Shown: positions 1 through 12,373, counted from the first letter of the stretch. The stretch: DNA of 64,000 nucleotides from Terfezia claveryi (GCA_015179025.1 WHUX01000166.1:1-64000); one strand, 5' to 3'. The notes: a model not told the origin generated them from the letters alone. A program made the numbers and translations.

Positions 1-101
1 ATGCTTAAGTAAGGGACCTACCTCTTCGAGGGCTAATACCAATACTCTACTACAACACAAACTGATATGGCCTAATAAACCATGTAGATAGGGTAGTACA
101 G

Positions 102-344
102 ACATCAGGAAAGAAAATAGTTTGTCTCTAGTGTCTCTAGAGACAGTAATGCACTGGAGACAAGATATGTCTCCACGATTGCAAAATGTCTCCTAGTGTC
201 TTCCTGGAGACACTGGGAGAACTAAAGACATATAGGAGACACTCAGGAGACATCCAGAGACACAAAAGACATAAAAGACATAAGAGACAACCCTGTCTCC
301 TGGAACACACCTGGCGTCCAATGCCACTTTTTTCTTGCTGATGG
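102..344. mobile_element. Short TIR-like element, GAGACA/GTCTCC-rich
   Basis: The left end reads ACATCAGGAAAGAAAA and the right end, read on the other strand, begins CCATCAGCAAGAAAAAA, so the segment has imperfect inverted ends. The interior is an irregular patch of the words GAGACA, GTCTCC and AGACAT rather than a clean tandem repeat. The same end sequence bounds the large palindrome at 551-4797, and the right ends of both copies carry a GGCGTCCA word just inside. No coding potential is seen. I see no convincing target-site duplication, so the boundaries are approximate. Confidence 0.5.
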
Positions 345-550
345 ATAAAGAGATTGGCATATTGAACTTTATAGCCTCTAATATTAGATCTTATATATGT
401 ATCTCTTATCTCATTTCTATTATATTCTATTTATATGTCATTCATGTATCGGTATTGGATGTATTCAAGTTATTTCCTGTATGTTAGCCTGACTGTAAAG
501 CATTGTAGTTTGGGCTGCCTAATCAATATATATCAAACTGCAATATTCCT
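345..550. other. Intergenic, nothing recognised
   Basis: AT-rich spacer between two elements that share the same end sequence. No ORF, RNA gene or repeat recognised. Confidence 0.5.
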
Positions 551-1282
551 ACATCAGAAAAGAAAATAGTTTGCCTTTGTGCCGCTAATGCAAAGGCGCC
601 CAAAAGGCAAACTGACAAGCTGGTGGGCCACCGTCGGGACACCCGTCCTCCCGACGCCGTACCTCCCGAGTCCTTGCGCCCTGACGCCTTCGCTGCCTCT
701 AGGCACCAGGTGTTCAGCTCCTCTGCGTCAGGATGCCCGACACCCGCTACCTTGCCTCTGGAGGCCAGCTGCCCACCTTCCCTACCTCGGGGCACTAGGT
801 GTCTAACTTCTTGCCTCCGGGCACCAGGCGTCCACCTTCCCTGCCTCTGTTGGCCAGGCCAAATATGCCCTATGGGCCGAACCCGGCTCGAGAATACCCG
901 CTGCGGTGGGCAGGTTCAACCTCACCCATTGCGAGTTCCCTGGGTCCCCAACCATGCCTTAGTTATTGTGTTTAGAATGGGTTGGCCTTTAGCTTCCCTA
1001 AAATACAGGCCAGCCTGTGCTATCAAGCGTACACATAACTGAGGGCGCACCTGCAAACAAGGATAATAAATGACAATTGTATTTGGAAATCTTTATATAC
1101 ATAAAACGTATCCCATCCACCTCCCCATGTGACTCGTCAACCCAGCCCATACCACCTGCCCCCGACGTAGACCCACGAGATAATTCAACGATGCCCTAAA
1201 CTTACTTCGCTCCTGGAAATACGGCTATACTGCGCATGGCGGTATATCGAAGCGAAGGGATGGTAGAGTTGATATCGGAGGC

Positions 1283-1760
1283 AAGGCATTGGCGAGTTCA
1301 TTGGTGAGTTCGGAGGCAAGGTATTGGCGAGTTCGGAGGCAAGGCATTGGCGACTTCACAGCAAGGCATTGGGGACTTCGCAGGCAAGGCATTGGCGACT
1401 TCGGAGGCAAGGCATTGGCGACTCGGAGGCAAGGCATTGGCGACTTCGGAGGCAAGGCATTGGCGACTTCACAGGCAAGGCATTGGGGACTTCGGCAGGC
1501 AAGGCATTGGCGACTTCGGAGGCAAGGCATTGGCGACTTCGGAGGCAAGGCATTGGCGACTCCGGAGGCAAGGCATTGGCGACTTCGCAGGCAAGGCATT
1601 GGGGACTTCGCAGGCAAGGCATTGGCGACTTTGGAGGCAAGGCATTGTTGAGTTCGGAGGCAAGGCATTGGCGAGTTCGGAGGCAAGGCATTGGCGAGTT
1701 CACAGGCAAGGCATTGGCGAGTTCGGAGGCAAGGCATTGGCACTTCGGAGGCAAGGCAGT
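1283..1760. repeat. 23-bp minisatellite, left palindrome arm
   Basis: About 20 head-to-tail units with consensus near GGCAAGGCATTGGCGACTTC plus GGA (23 bp). Variants replace CGGAGG by CGCAGG or ACAGG and GACTTC by GAGTTC. Because 23 is not a multiple of three and the unit lacks stop triplets in several phases, several frames stay open on both strands. They give 23-residue periodic peptides (three DNA units per peptide period), which are not evidence of a gene. Confidence 0.9.
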
Positions 1761-2325
1761 CCTTATTTGCTGTATAGCCTAGATAATCCCGTCAAACCTA
1801 TCAGTTATGCTCACATCTCGGAGGCCTGCCAATACTCTCACCTATATCAGCTGAACTTAGCGCTCGTTGGAAGAACCCTATGAGCTCGGTTAGCTGTGCG
1901 TACACATATCGGAGGCCTGGCAATGCTCTCACCTTTAACAACTGAACTTGCTTGCTGGTAGAAGAACCATATTAGCTAGGTCAGCTATGCGTGTATATAT
2001 CGGAGGCCTGGCAGAGTGCTCTCATCTCGCTCATAGTTCTAGAGGTTTGTGGACTTGTGTTGGGGATAAAATCCGAATGCCCTTGGGAATATTGAGAAGT
2101 GTGCCCGCCCAGCCGCCATATTATTGTAGTTGGGATGGCCGGGAAACTTGGCGTATGCTGATCCACTCGACTGGGTATGATCAACCCTCTTGGCAGCCCC
2201 GGCTCGGGAATGCCTGTAACTCGAGCTAGTGTTGTCTCGCAGCCAACCCGGCGCTATGCCTGTGTAGGCAATAGTCATATTTGGCTTATTGTCCCAAAGC
2301 TGCGTACATTGGTAGGGATGGAGCT

Positions 2326-2914
2326 CCTCCATTCGCCAGCTCCACATACTATGTCATGTATTCGCCGCGAGAAACTCATGCTTTTGAGGCACATAATATA
2401 TATATATATGCGAGAAACGCAGGTTGTTGATGCTTATATGTATATATGCGAGAAACTCATGCTTTAGAGGCTTCTTTATATATGCGAGAAACTCATGCTT
2501 TTGAAGCACATATATATGTATATATATACGAGAAACTCATGCTTTAGAGGCTTCTTTATATATGCGAGAAACTCATGCTTTAGAGGCTTCTTTATATATG
2601 CGAGAAACTCGTGCTTTAGAGGCTTCTTTATATCTGCGAGAAACTAATGCTTTTGAGGCACACATATATATATATCTATATATACGAGAAACTCATGCTT
2701 TTGAAGCACATATATATTTATATATATGCGAGAAACGCAGGTTGTTGATGCTTATATATATATATGCGAGAAACTCATGCTTTAGAGGCTTCTTTATATA
2801 TTCGAGAAACTCATGCTTCTGAGACACATATATATATATATGTTTACAGCATGCCTTCCTACAATATATACCAGCGGCGTATATATGGACGCATAGCGAG
2901 GTTGTGACTGGATC
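2326..2914. repeat. Palindrome spacer with GCGAGAAACTCATGCTTT repeats
   Basis: The spacer between the arms holds repeated units of about 36-40 bp with the core GCGAGAAACTCATGC followed by TTTAGAGGCTTCTTTATATAT or TTTTGAGGCACATATATATA. At least nine units are visible from about 2366 to 2850. Relatives of the same core occur at 59775-59825 and 61075-61130, so this is a dispersed repeat family. Confidence 0.8.
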
Positions 2915-3464
2915 CATCCCTACCAAGGTACGCAGGCTTTGGGACAATGAAGCCAAATATGACTATTGCCTGCACAGGCATAGCGCCGGGTTGGCTGCGA
3001 GACAACACTAGCTCGAGTTACCAGGCATTCCCGAGCCGCGGGCTCCAAGAGGGGTTGATCATACCTAGTCGAGTGGATCAGCATATGCCAAGTTTCCTGG
3101 CCATCCCAACTACAATAATACGGCGGCTGGCGTGGGCACACTTCTCAATATTCCCAAGGGCATTCGGATTTTATCCCCAACACAAGTCCACAAACCTCTA
3201 GAACTATGAGCGAGATAAGAGCACTCTGCCAGGCCTCCGATATATACACGCATAGCTGACCTAGCTAATATGGTTCTTCTACCAGCAAGCAAGTTCAGTT
3301 ATTAAAGGTGAGAGCATTGCCAGGCCCAGCTAACCGAGCTCATAGGGTTCTTCCAACGAGCGCGTAAGTTCAGCTGATATAGGTGAGAGCATTGGCAGGC
3401 CTCCGAGATGTGCGAGCATAACTGACAGGTTTGACGGGATTATCTAGGCTATACAGCACATATG

Positions 3465-4030
3465 AGGACTGCCTTGCCTCCGAAGTCGCTAATGCCTTGC
3501 CTCCGAACTCGCCAATGCCTTGCCTCCGGAGTCGCTAATGCCTTGCCTCCGAACTCGACAATGCCTTGCCTCCGAAGTCGCCAATGCCTTGCCTGCGAAG
3601 TCCACAATGCCTTGCCTGCGAAGTCGCCAATGCCTTGCCTCCGGAGTCGCCAATACCTTGCCTCCGAAGTCGCCAATGCCTTGCCTCCGAAGTCGCCAAT
3701 GCCTTACCTGCGAAGTCCCCAATGCCTTGCCTGCGAAGTCGCCAATGCCTTGCCTCCGAAGTCGCCAATGCCTTGCCTCCGGAGTCACCAATGCCTTGCC
3801 CCCGAATTCGCCAATGCCTTGCCTCCGAAGTCGCCAATGCCTTGCCTCCGAAGTCGCTAATGCCTTGCCTCCGGAGTCACCAATGCCTTGCCCCCGAATT
3901 CGCCAATGCCTTGCCTCCGAAGTCGCCAATGCCTTGCCTCTGAACTCGCCAATGGCTTGCCTCCGAAGTCGCCAATGCCTTGCCTCCGAACTCGCCAATG
4001 AACTCGCCAATGCCTTGCCTCCGATATCAA
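3465..4030. repeat. 23-bp minisatellite, right palindrome arm
   Basis: Reverse-complement counterpart of the 1283-1760 array, about 24 units with core AATGCCTTGCCTCCGAAGTC. The two arrays differ in unit number and in the order of variants, so they have evolved independently or been partly homogenised since the arms were duplicated. Confidence 0.9.
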
Positions 4031-4797
4031 CTCTACCATCCCTTCGCTTCGATATACCGCCATGCGCAGTATTAGCCGTATTTACCAGGAGCGAAGTAAG
4101 TCTAGGGCATCATTGAATTATCTCTGCGGGTCTACATCGGGGGCAGGTGGTATGGGCTGGGGTTGAAGAGTCATATGGGGAGGTGGATGGGATGCGTGTT
4201 TATGTATATAAAGATTTCCAAATACAATTGTCATTTATTATCCTTGTTTGCAGGTGCGCCCTCAGTTATGTGTACGCTTGATAGCACAGGGCTGGCCTGT
4301 ATTTTAGGGAGGCTAAAGGCCAACCCATTCTAAACACAATAACTAAGGCATGGTTGGGGAACCAGGGAACTCGCAATGGGTAGGGTTGAACCTGCCCACC
4401 GCAGCGGGTATTCCCGAGCCGGGTTTGGCCCGTGGGGCATATTTGGCCTGGCCAACAGAGGCAGGGAAGGTGGACGCCTAGTGCCCGGAGGCAAGGAAGT
4501 TAGACACCTGGTGCCCCGAGGCAAGGAAGGTGGGCAGCTGGCCTCCAGAGGCAGGGTAGCGGGTGCCGGGCGTCCTGACGCAGAGGTGCTGAACACCTGG
4601 TGTCGGGGGAAGTGAGGTGGAGAAGGTTGGTATCAGGATACCATGTATTTCTTGCTCATATACAGGTTACCCTGGGAGGCAACTGGGCGGAAGGGCATGT
4701 TCGGGGTGCCCGGGACGCCACATGGGGCAGAGTAAAAAACGGTGGCATCCAGATGCCTCTGCAGGGCGTCCAGACACCAAAATTTCTTTCCTGATGT

Positions 4798-5599
4798 AAT
4801 TGGTAAGTGTCTTCCCATTCAGGTAACAACCTAACATCAATGCTACTAAGCTGTTATAGGAAGCATCTTCCAGATCTGATTATTCGTTACCAGATTTAAA
4901 CTTCTATATAACCTACTACTTTTACATAGTTAATACAATATAACCCAAGCAGTGTTTTAAATCCCATATAGCTTTACTCTTATTGAGTCTATAATACACC
5001 TGAGTTGATGCTACATTTATACTTATATTTATCACTAATAACCTCTTCGCACCTGTACCACCGACTTGTATATTCGTAGTTACAGCCTGCCTGTAACAGC
5101 CTCTTCCTTTTGAAAGTATTTAATAAAATATACTTGCTTCTAAAAAAGTGAAAGAAATTCCTATTGACCTAGCTTTTAGCAATTGACAATAGTATAAAAG
5201 AATACATAGGTTCTTTTCTCAAGACTTCTACTATCCTACCCATAGCAGCTTCTACATTATGAACAACCACCTGTTTACTATCAAAATATATATAATCTAC
5301 AACTTCTATAGATATAGTATTATGAAGTATGACTTATAAGGTTTAGTTCTTAAGATGTAAAATGAAGTCTTTAAAATTTATATTGTATATTTTACATCTG
5401 TAAAAAACTCTTATAAGGAACAAGTACTAGTACAATATAGACCAGCATATCTACCTCTTTAGCCTTTCTTTTATAAAGAAGATTTTCACAAAATCAAGGC
5501 ATAGATAAAGAGATAGAATACTAACAAGCCAACATACTCCTCTTTTTACTCAAAAATTCTATTTAGTAACCCGACTAAATCAATAAGCACCTAACAAAT
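4798..5599. other. AT-rich, RIP-like tract without a gene
   Basis: Composition shifts sharply to A+T with frequent TpA. The plus-strand translation from about 5150 onward has many stops and runs into the integrase remnant that follows, so the right part probably belongs to the same decayed retrotransposon. Confidence 0.6.
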
Positions 5600-6830
5600 A
5601 AATTATAGTAGTATTAAAAAAACAATAAAATATCTAATTAACTTATATGATTATCAGTCTTTTATAGAAACAACTAAGGACTATGTTAAAAGTTATAATA
5701 TTTATTAATAGATAAAGTATTCTAACAAGATACTACTTAGACTTATAATACTATTATATATTTCTAGTAGGCTATGGACCTATATATTGATAGATTTTCT
5801 TAACCTAATACTTATTTTTACTAAATATTCAATTTTGTATCTGAATATTCCTATTGAAAAAAATTATGTAGTTTATATTTTATGACTTTAGCCAATTTTT
5901 AATAGGTAATTAGAATTTAACTTTCTTATTTCTGTCTCTAATAACTTTATAGTAGAATCATATACTACTACTTTTGATACTTATATAGTTTTGACTATAG
6001 GATATTATTTATATATTGTTTTTAATTTAGATACCCTTTTTATATTAATACACTTTCAAGATTAGGTTAGGAATAAAAGAATTAAGTTGCAACTGTCTAC
6101 TGTATTTTATCTATATATACAATTAGAAATTGTGAACAAAGAAATCTTATAAGTAGTAAGTGCCTATAAAATTGAAGGATTTGACTAGCTATAGGAACTA
6201 CTAAAGATATAGTTAAAACTTAACTCTATGCATAATTCTACTAAATAGAATAGCCCCTATGCTATACTATTGGGATTTAATATATATCTTAATATATTAA
6301 TACTTTTATATCCAATTAATATATATGTACTAGTAAATGAATATTTTAAGGTAATATCTAAAAACCTATATAATGCTAAGAAGACTCAAGTATCTCAAGC
6401 AAATAAATAACTACCTAATATAACTAAATTTTTAGTCATACAATAAGTTATACTTTCCTTAAAAGATATCAACTTATTGAATATCTTATCTAAACTCAAA
6501 CAAAGATGACTAGGCCTATTTCCTATTGTTTTTAGCAATTGAAAATGCAATAATTATAGCCTAGATCAATATAGTCTACTTGGCCTCTACCTCATATATA
6601 ATACTTTATATATTAATAAACTTAAACTCTATTATAAAAATAATTTCACCTAGTTCTCTTATAAATATACTTTAGAACTGAGACTAATTTAAGATAATTG
6701 TTATAAAGTTGAAAAGGTATTAGAATTTAAAATAGCTCTTCAAACTGGAAGAAGATAATTTAAGGTCATATACCTAAAATACTTTCTTAAATATAATTTT
6801 TAAATAAATACTAATAATATCACTACAGAA
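5600..6830 (+). pseudogene. Heavily mutated Ty3/gypsy integrase-chromodomain remnant
   Basis: The region is stop-riddled, but a plus-strand reading retains the order of a chromovirus pol 3' end. At about 5660-5810 the translation contains DYVKSYNIY, two stops, then SSRLWTYILIDFL. This aligns in register with the usual fungal Ty3 integrase zinc-finger end and the following DDE-core start (a cysteine-rich RSCDVCQR-like stretch, then RPWTDI-DFI). Further on come LLGFNIY, LPNI-type and LGLFPIV segments resembling the integrase C-terminus, and near 6700-6800 a chromodomain-like VEKVLEFK...LKYFLKYNF stretch. Each departure (Cys to Tyr, Gln or Arg to stop) can be explained by a transition. No LTR could be assigned. 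Confidence 0.6.
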
Positions 6831-7894
6831 ATTCTATAAGACTTCTGAATAACTACAAGTATAAAAAATATATTCAAAAGATATTAAACAACTCAAGGAA
6901 AATAAGGACTAGCAATAAGAATTGAGCTCTTATCCAATAAGAACAAGATAGAATTATATGTTAAATAAATAATAAAGATATTTATTTTAATACTAATATA
7001 TTAATAATATATTAAATCTTAGGATATATAGAAACTAATTTAGTAGAATAAGACAAGTAAGGATATGAAATTCTACTATATTAGGAAGGAATAGAATACC
7101 TTTAGAGGGCGCCGAAAGGCACTCAGTAGTGCTCAAAGATATCAGGACACCAACTTTAATACTATTTCTTCTTAATATATATAGAGAACTATAATAGAGA
7201 ATATTATTTTATTGCTTATATAATTACTTATATACTTATATCTTTCCTATATTACTACTAGATTATGTAATTAAGCCTCTAAGTTGAAGGACTAGCCTTC
7301 TATTAATTTCTACTACTTTATAAGTATTTATAGTATATAGAATTTATTATAGAAAATTCTATAAAACTTACCATATAAACACACCTTTATTATAGCCATA
7401 TGACTATTATTTTAAGCTATATGACTATTATCATAACTATATGATCTCTTTTGTATAGTGTACTATCTTCTAGTATACTAGCCTTTATTGTATTTATTTT
7501 CTTAGTTATTAGATATTAGAGGAGTATAAATAGACTACTAGATTCTCTTTAGAATTTATTGGATCGAAGAAGTAAACAAGTATCAATGGGTAATCCTATA
7601 TACTAATTAGATTATGATTATATAGCTTAGATAGTATAAATTCATATATTAAAGATTATATTAGTTAATTACTATTCTCTAGTAGAATATTCTATATAGT
7701 AATCTCCCTACTTTTCTAAGGTTTTATATTAGTAAAACCAAAATATATAAATATTTATATTTATAGATATTTATTTTATAAAGGTTACCAAATGAATACT
7801 ATCTAGTACCAATCATTATATATATATAATTCCTTTTACCTACTATCTTAATATACTCTTTAGTCATCATATTCCTCAAAACCTATATTATATT
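6831..7894. other. AT-rich flank, no gene recognised
   Basis: Continuation of the AT-rich block up to the target duplication of the chromovirus. A short GC-richer island at about 7100-7150 contains a GATATCAGGACACC string that faintly resembles the ACATCAG ends near 102 and 551. Nothing else is seen. Confidence 0.5.
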
Positions 7895-7899
7895 ACATT

Positions 7900-8478
7900 T
7901 GTGATAGGGGCTCTAGGGGACAAGGCGACCAAGGGGTATGCCAAGGCAATAGGCTAAGAGATTACACATGTAAGAATGCTACGTGTGGGATAGAGAAGGC
8001 TGAGATAGGGGCAACGGCAAGGCAAGGGCAAGGGCAAGGCAAGAGAGACATGCGGAATCGGTACAGTATATAATGGGCATGGAAGTAGTATGATATAGCA
8101 GGGCTGCAGAGCTGTTAGGCAAATCATGGCAAGACGAGGGGTTGTATAAGGGAGGTACACCTTCGCGAAAAGAAGCAAGGTCCTGTATTAGGTATACAAG
8201 ACGTTGGATAGGGATCCAATGACAGTATAAGTGACAGGGGCTATATATACATAATTCTGGGCTAGGGCAACAAAAGGAATAAGCTTCCCAAGATCCCTAT
8301 CTCGGAAGCTAAGCAAGGTAACGATAACCCATTACCTGTAATCGCAGATGATAACAAAGGCAATAATGATAACAACCCATCACCTATATTACAGGTGATG
8401 CTGAGGGCAACAATAATAATAACCCATCACCTATGATCACAGGTAATGACAAAGACAATTGAGTATACGGTTGTGACA
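7900..8478 (-). repeat. 3' LTR of the chromovirus
   Basis: 579 bp, aligned with 13592-14052 over its length apart from an extra segment of about 118 bp near 8140-8265. Contains GGCAAGG-rich and 'cccat(c/t)acctg' sub-repeats. Bounded by the ACATT duplication on the left. Confidence 0.93.
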
Positions 8479-8723
8479 CTATTCCCCCTTTAGGCTGGAG
8501 TACCAGTGACTAGGAGGCCTAGGTATGACAACCGGCAAAGTCAACATAGGAAACAACAACAAAGGTAATGATAAGGACCCCAACTCCAAACAACAAGAAG
8601 AATGAAAAGAACAAGAAGAATGAGAGTCAGACAGCCCCTACTGTATAACTATCAAAAGGTACGATATCATTCTATTGGGCAAGGCTTCCTTAGGTATTGC
8701 TTGTAAAATAGGGCAACCAAATC

Positions 8724-10060
8724 CTACGCATTCTCCAAGTCCTCGGCAGGTTGCCACGTAGCCTCCTCATCTCCTAACCATTTAACCTTGTATTGCAGAT
8801 AACCATACCTCTTTCTCGAGTCCAATACCTCTTCGACCTCCCACTCATCCCCACCCTCGACCACTATGGGAGGAGGGGGGAAATGCTTCTGTCCTGGGAG
8901 GGAGTCATCTGCTGCAGGCTTAACTTCTGATATGTGGACAACTGGGTAGCGTTTGATGTCCTTAGGGAACTTCAACCAGTAGGCGTGAGTACCTATAGCA
9001 CCCAACACCTGGAATGGACCCAAGAACTTGTGGTCGAGTTTGCGAGATGGCCGTTCTGTCTGAAAGTGCCGGCTAGAGAGCCACACCTTGTCTCCTGGCT
9101 GGTATCTGGAGGCTGGTAGCCATGCTGTACTGGCATACTCAGCCTGCCTAGCTTGCAAATATCCCAGCTTAGCTTTCAGGGTACGGTGAAGTTCAGCGAT
9201 TTCAACCGCAAACTCCTTAGCTGGGGGGTGGGCTTTTTGCAGGGGTGCCAGAGCATCTACGAACCGGGGGTACCAACCGTAGTTAGTCAGGAAAGGTGAG
9301 GTTTTGGAGGATTCTGAGAACTGGTTGTTCGCAGCAAACTCACAGGTGGCCAGCAATGAAACCCAGTTATCCTACTGGTAATTGACAAAGGCCCATATAT
9401 ATTGCTCCATAATGGCATTCATCCCCTCCGATTGGCCGTCTGTCTAGTGGTGATATACTGATGACAAACGTACTCTAATCCCTAGAAGCTCGCAGAAGAC
9501 TCTCCAAAAGTCCGAGGTGAACTGAGGGCCCCGGTCAGACACAATAGATTCTAGGAGCTCGTGATACTGGAACACATTGTTGAGGTAGAGGTTGGCCAGC
9601 TCCTGAGCAGAACAAGTGTCCCGACAAGGTACGACATGCCTCATCTTTGTCAACTGGTCTACTACCATTAGGATGGCGTTGAATCCTAACTCTTCCAGCA
9701 ATCCTATCACGAAATCTATAGTCAGGTACAGCCACGGCCGATCTGGGATATCCAGGGGCTTCAAGGTGCCATATGGGGTATAGTGGAAGGACTTAGCACA
9801 CTTGCAAATATGGCAGTTCTGTACGTACCATTCTACTTCCTTCAGCTAGTCTATCTATGTATATTCCCTGGCCAGCAATTCCAATATTTTAGCCACTCCT
9901 AAGTTGCCTGCCACTGGAGTATCATGGTGTTCCTTGATCAATTGCAGGTGCAGATCCCCTTCTGGTATATAGAGCCATTCGAGGTGGTAAAGGAGGCCTT
10001 CTTGGATAGTATATTCGGCCAGAGAGATTTTGGGGTGGCAGCGTTGGCTAGAATCCACTG
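8724..10060 (-). pseudogene. Chromovirus integrase with C-terminal chromodomain
   Basis: The 3' part of pol. A zinc-binding segment lies near 9855-10058 (LIKEHHDTPVAGNLGVAKIL). The DDE core follows at 9444-9764 with WLYLTIDFVIGL, VVDQLTKM and IVSDRGPQFTSDFW. Next come the TDGQSEGMN segment that normally carries the catalytic Glu (9400-9445), then the GPFQVLG-type C-terminal domain. A chromodomain near 8724-8850 (EVEEVLDSRKRYGYLQYKVK, then WLGDEEATWQPAEDL) would tether integration to modified histones. Stops sit at otherwise conserved Gln positions just before TDGQSE and in the NYQ-DNW segment, both readable as CAG to TAG. The 210-residue terminal piece is still open. Confidence 0.9.
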
Positions 10061-12373
10061 CAGCAATGATTACCTGGGCCAGAGGGTCACCTTCATAAGT
10101 CTGTCTTACCAGTTGTCAGAGGTCTGCTTCTCGAGCGGCCTCAGCCTCAGCTTCTACATCAACCTCAGCATTAGCAAGGATATTGGCTGCCAGATTTAGG
10201 TTTTCAAGCTTCAATACCACCTGATTTTGGTATTTTAGCCTTTCATCCCCCCCTTTAAGAAGATCTTCTGATCTCTAGGTTAATACATCAGGCTTGCCAC
10301 CAGCTTTTTCAGATCAGTACTTGATTTTAAAGTTGAACCGAGAGAGGAATTCTGACCATCTAGCCTGCCATAGGTTGAGTAGCTTAGTGGCTATAAAATA
10401 TGCAAGGTTTTTATGATCAGATAATACCTCGATAATCCCTTTAGCTAACTCCAAGTGTGGCCTCCACTCCTCGAATGCCCTTACAATAGCCATCAGCTCC
10501 TTGTCATACATCTCATATTTGCACTCAGCTGGGAAGTGCTTTTTCTAAAAGTAGGCTACTGGGTGGAGGATGCTATTGATATACTAAGAGAGGATTTCTG
10601 CTAAGACATAATCGGAGGTATTGGTTTTAACAATACATTCACTGTCTAGATCGAAATGGGCTAGGATCGGTACTGAGCAGAAGGCTTCCTTGAGGTTCTA
10701 GAAGGCAGATTGGGCTTTTGGATTCTAGTGGAAGGCGCCTTTTTGTCAGTTATGAGCCAGCTTCTACCTTTGTTTTCGTCTAGGATGTTAGGGGTGCCAT
10801 GATCCTCGAGTATCCCAGAATGAACTGGCAGTAAAAGTTGGCAAATCCTAGGAAGGCCTAAACATCCTTAAGATTGGCAGGGATTTCCCATTCCTAGATT
10901 GCCGCAACTTTGGCAGGATCAATTTTGATGCCTTCCATTGTTATTATCAAGCTCAGATACTTTACCTCTTAGACATGGAATTCCCATTTTTCAGGCTTTA
11001 TGTATAACCCTGCTTGTTCCAGCTTTTCCAGGCGTTGTTGGATGTGGATTTTGTGCTCTGCTAGCGTATGCGAATAGATTAGAATATCGTCTAGGTAAGC
11101 CATAGAGAACACATCTAGGAAGTCTCATAAAGTGTCATTAATAAAGCACTGGAAGGAGGCTGGGTCATTAGTTAGACCGAAGGGCATTATATTGTACTGA
11201 AAATGGCCATATCATTGTTCAAAAGGCAGTTTTCTACTCCTCTCCCTTGGCAATCTATACCAGGTTGTAAGCCCCCCTCGGATCCAATTTGGTGAACTAC
11301 TTTACTTTAGAGAGCCTAGCTAATATCTCCTGGATTAGGGGTAAGGGATACATATTTTTAACCGTTATCTTGTTCAGGCCATGATAATTAATACATAACC
11401 AAAGATAGCTATCGGACTTCTTTACGAATAGTACTGGGGCACCTACTAGGGAGGAGCTGTGGCAAAAGAAGCTTTTGTTGAGGTTTTCCTCCAAGTACTT
11501 TTTCAGAGCTTCCAGTTCCACTCAAGACATCCTGTAGAGAGGTCCATAAGGGGGGGTCTTACCTTCTACCATCAGGATTGTGTGGTTGTATGGTTGGTGA
11601 GGGGCAAGCTTTTCTACAGCATTTTGCGAGAACAGGTCAATGAATTCATGATATTGGTCTAGAACTATAGATTTCCACTCCTCCTTGAATGTCATCTTGT
11701 TGATCTCTAGGTTTACCTTATATATGGAGAGAGCGTGTGCCTTTAGCTTATGCCTCCTAGTAAGGTAAGCAAAAGCCCCTGCCCTAACAAAGCTAACGTT
11801 TAGGGGTTTTGGGGATGCGAGGGGGACACAGGGAACATTAATGTATGTAAGATAGTGTACTACCTGGGTTGGATGAATTATTGGAGGCGGCAATGCATAC
11901 AGCCTAGTAACAGTAGCCTTTGAGTTTCCACAGTGGCTTTTGTAGTAAAGACTGTTAAACTGCAGGCTATAAGAGCCAAAGCTGATCGATACATCGTACA
12001 TTCTAAGCCATAAGATTTCGAGGACAATTGGATACGTAAGCTTTATAATGAACATAGAGAGGCTTTCAGAGTGGTCCCCAATCTGGGCAAGAGTATAGGC
12101 GAAGTCGGTAATGGCTCCAGAAGAGATTGGTCGGCTGTCAATAATATCAAGGAGATGGGAGGTCTTGAGCTTAGAGATGGGTATGGCATACTTACTGATA
12201 AAGGTCTGGTCGATGAAGGCAATTCCTGAGCTTCCATAGTCTATAAGGGCAGAAGTGACAAGTGTTTTACCAATGAAAGATATTGTGATAGGTACAACAA
12301 AGTGCTCACCAAAAAGGCGAGCCTTGTCAATAGATATAGACAAAGAAGGCACAGAAAAAGTGGACAAGAACAA
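10061..12373 (-). pseudogene. Chromovirus protease, reverse transcriptase and RNase H
   Basis: The protease end carries ALIDYGSSGIAFID at about 12225 (the family norm is a DSGAS- or DTGA-like site, so the active-site serine or cysteine appears changed). The RT fingers follow (GAPVLFVKKSDSYLWLCINY at 11297-11450), with the polymerase motif AYLDDILIYS at about 11065-11100 in a broken frame. RNase H is at 10314-10511 ([20 protein letters not shown] and HKNLAYF). More than a dozen stops interrupt the frame between 10500 and 11300, mostly TAG. In several cases the expected residue is Trp or Gln, fitting transitions on either strand. Confidence 0.9.

Larger units (their letters stand above)
551..4797. 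mobile_element. 4.25-kb near-palindromic element with shared TIR-like ends
   Basis: The segment starts ACATCAGAAAAGAAA and ends TTTCTTTCCTGATGT, an inverted pair. Most of the left arm (about 551-2325) is the reverse complement of the right arm (about 2915-4797). For example 1060-1110 (tgacaattgtatttggaaat) matches inverted at about 4200-4240, and 2220-2270 matches inverted at about 2960-3015. The arms differ by substitutions and by an indel near 620-690, so this is an aged inverted duplication rather than an assembly artefact. Each arm carries a 23-bp minisatellite, and the 590-bp spacer carries a different repeat. No transposase is recognisable; long open frames inside are repeat artefacts. 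It could be a giant foldback or non-autonomous DNA element. No target duplication is clear. Confidence 0.7.

Noticed and set aside
1225..1883. Several long overlapping ORFs on both strands
   Set aside because: They arise because the 23-bp minisatellite has no stops in several phases; the peptides are 23-residue periodic and overlap each other on both strands.
3449..4116. Long ORFs in the right palindrome arm
   Set aside because: Same reason as the left arm: translation of a minisatellite, not a gene.
4798..7894. Mitochondrial DNA insertion as the cause of the AT-rich block
   Set aside because: Degraded Ty3 integrase landmarks are readable and TpA is enriched, which fits RIP-type mutation better; no mitochondrial gene motif was seen.
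7900..8478. Short ORF inside the chromovirus LTR (7954-8178)
   Set aside because: Lies wholly in LTR sequence and is absent as a frame from the partner LTR.
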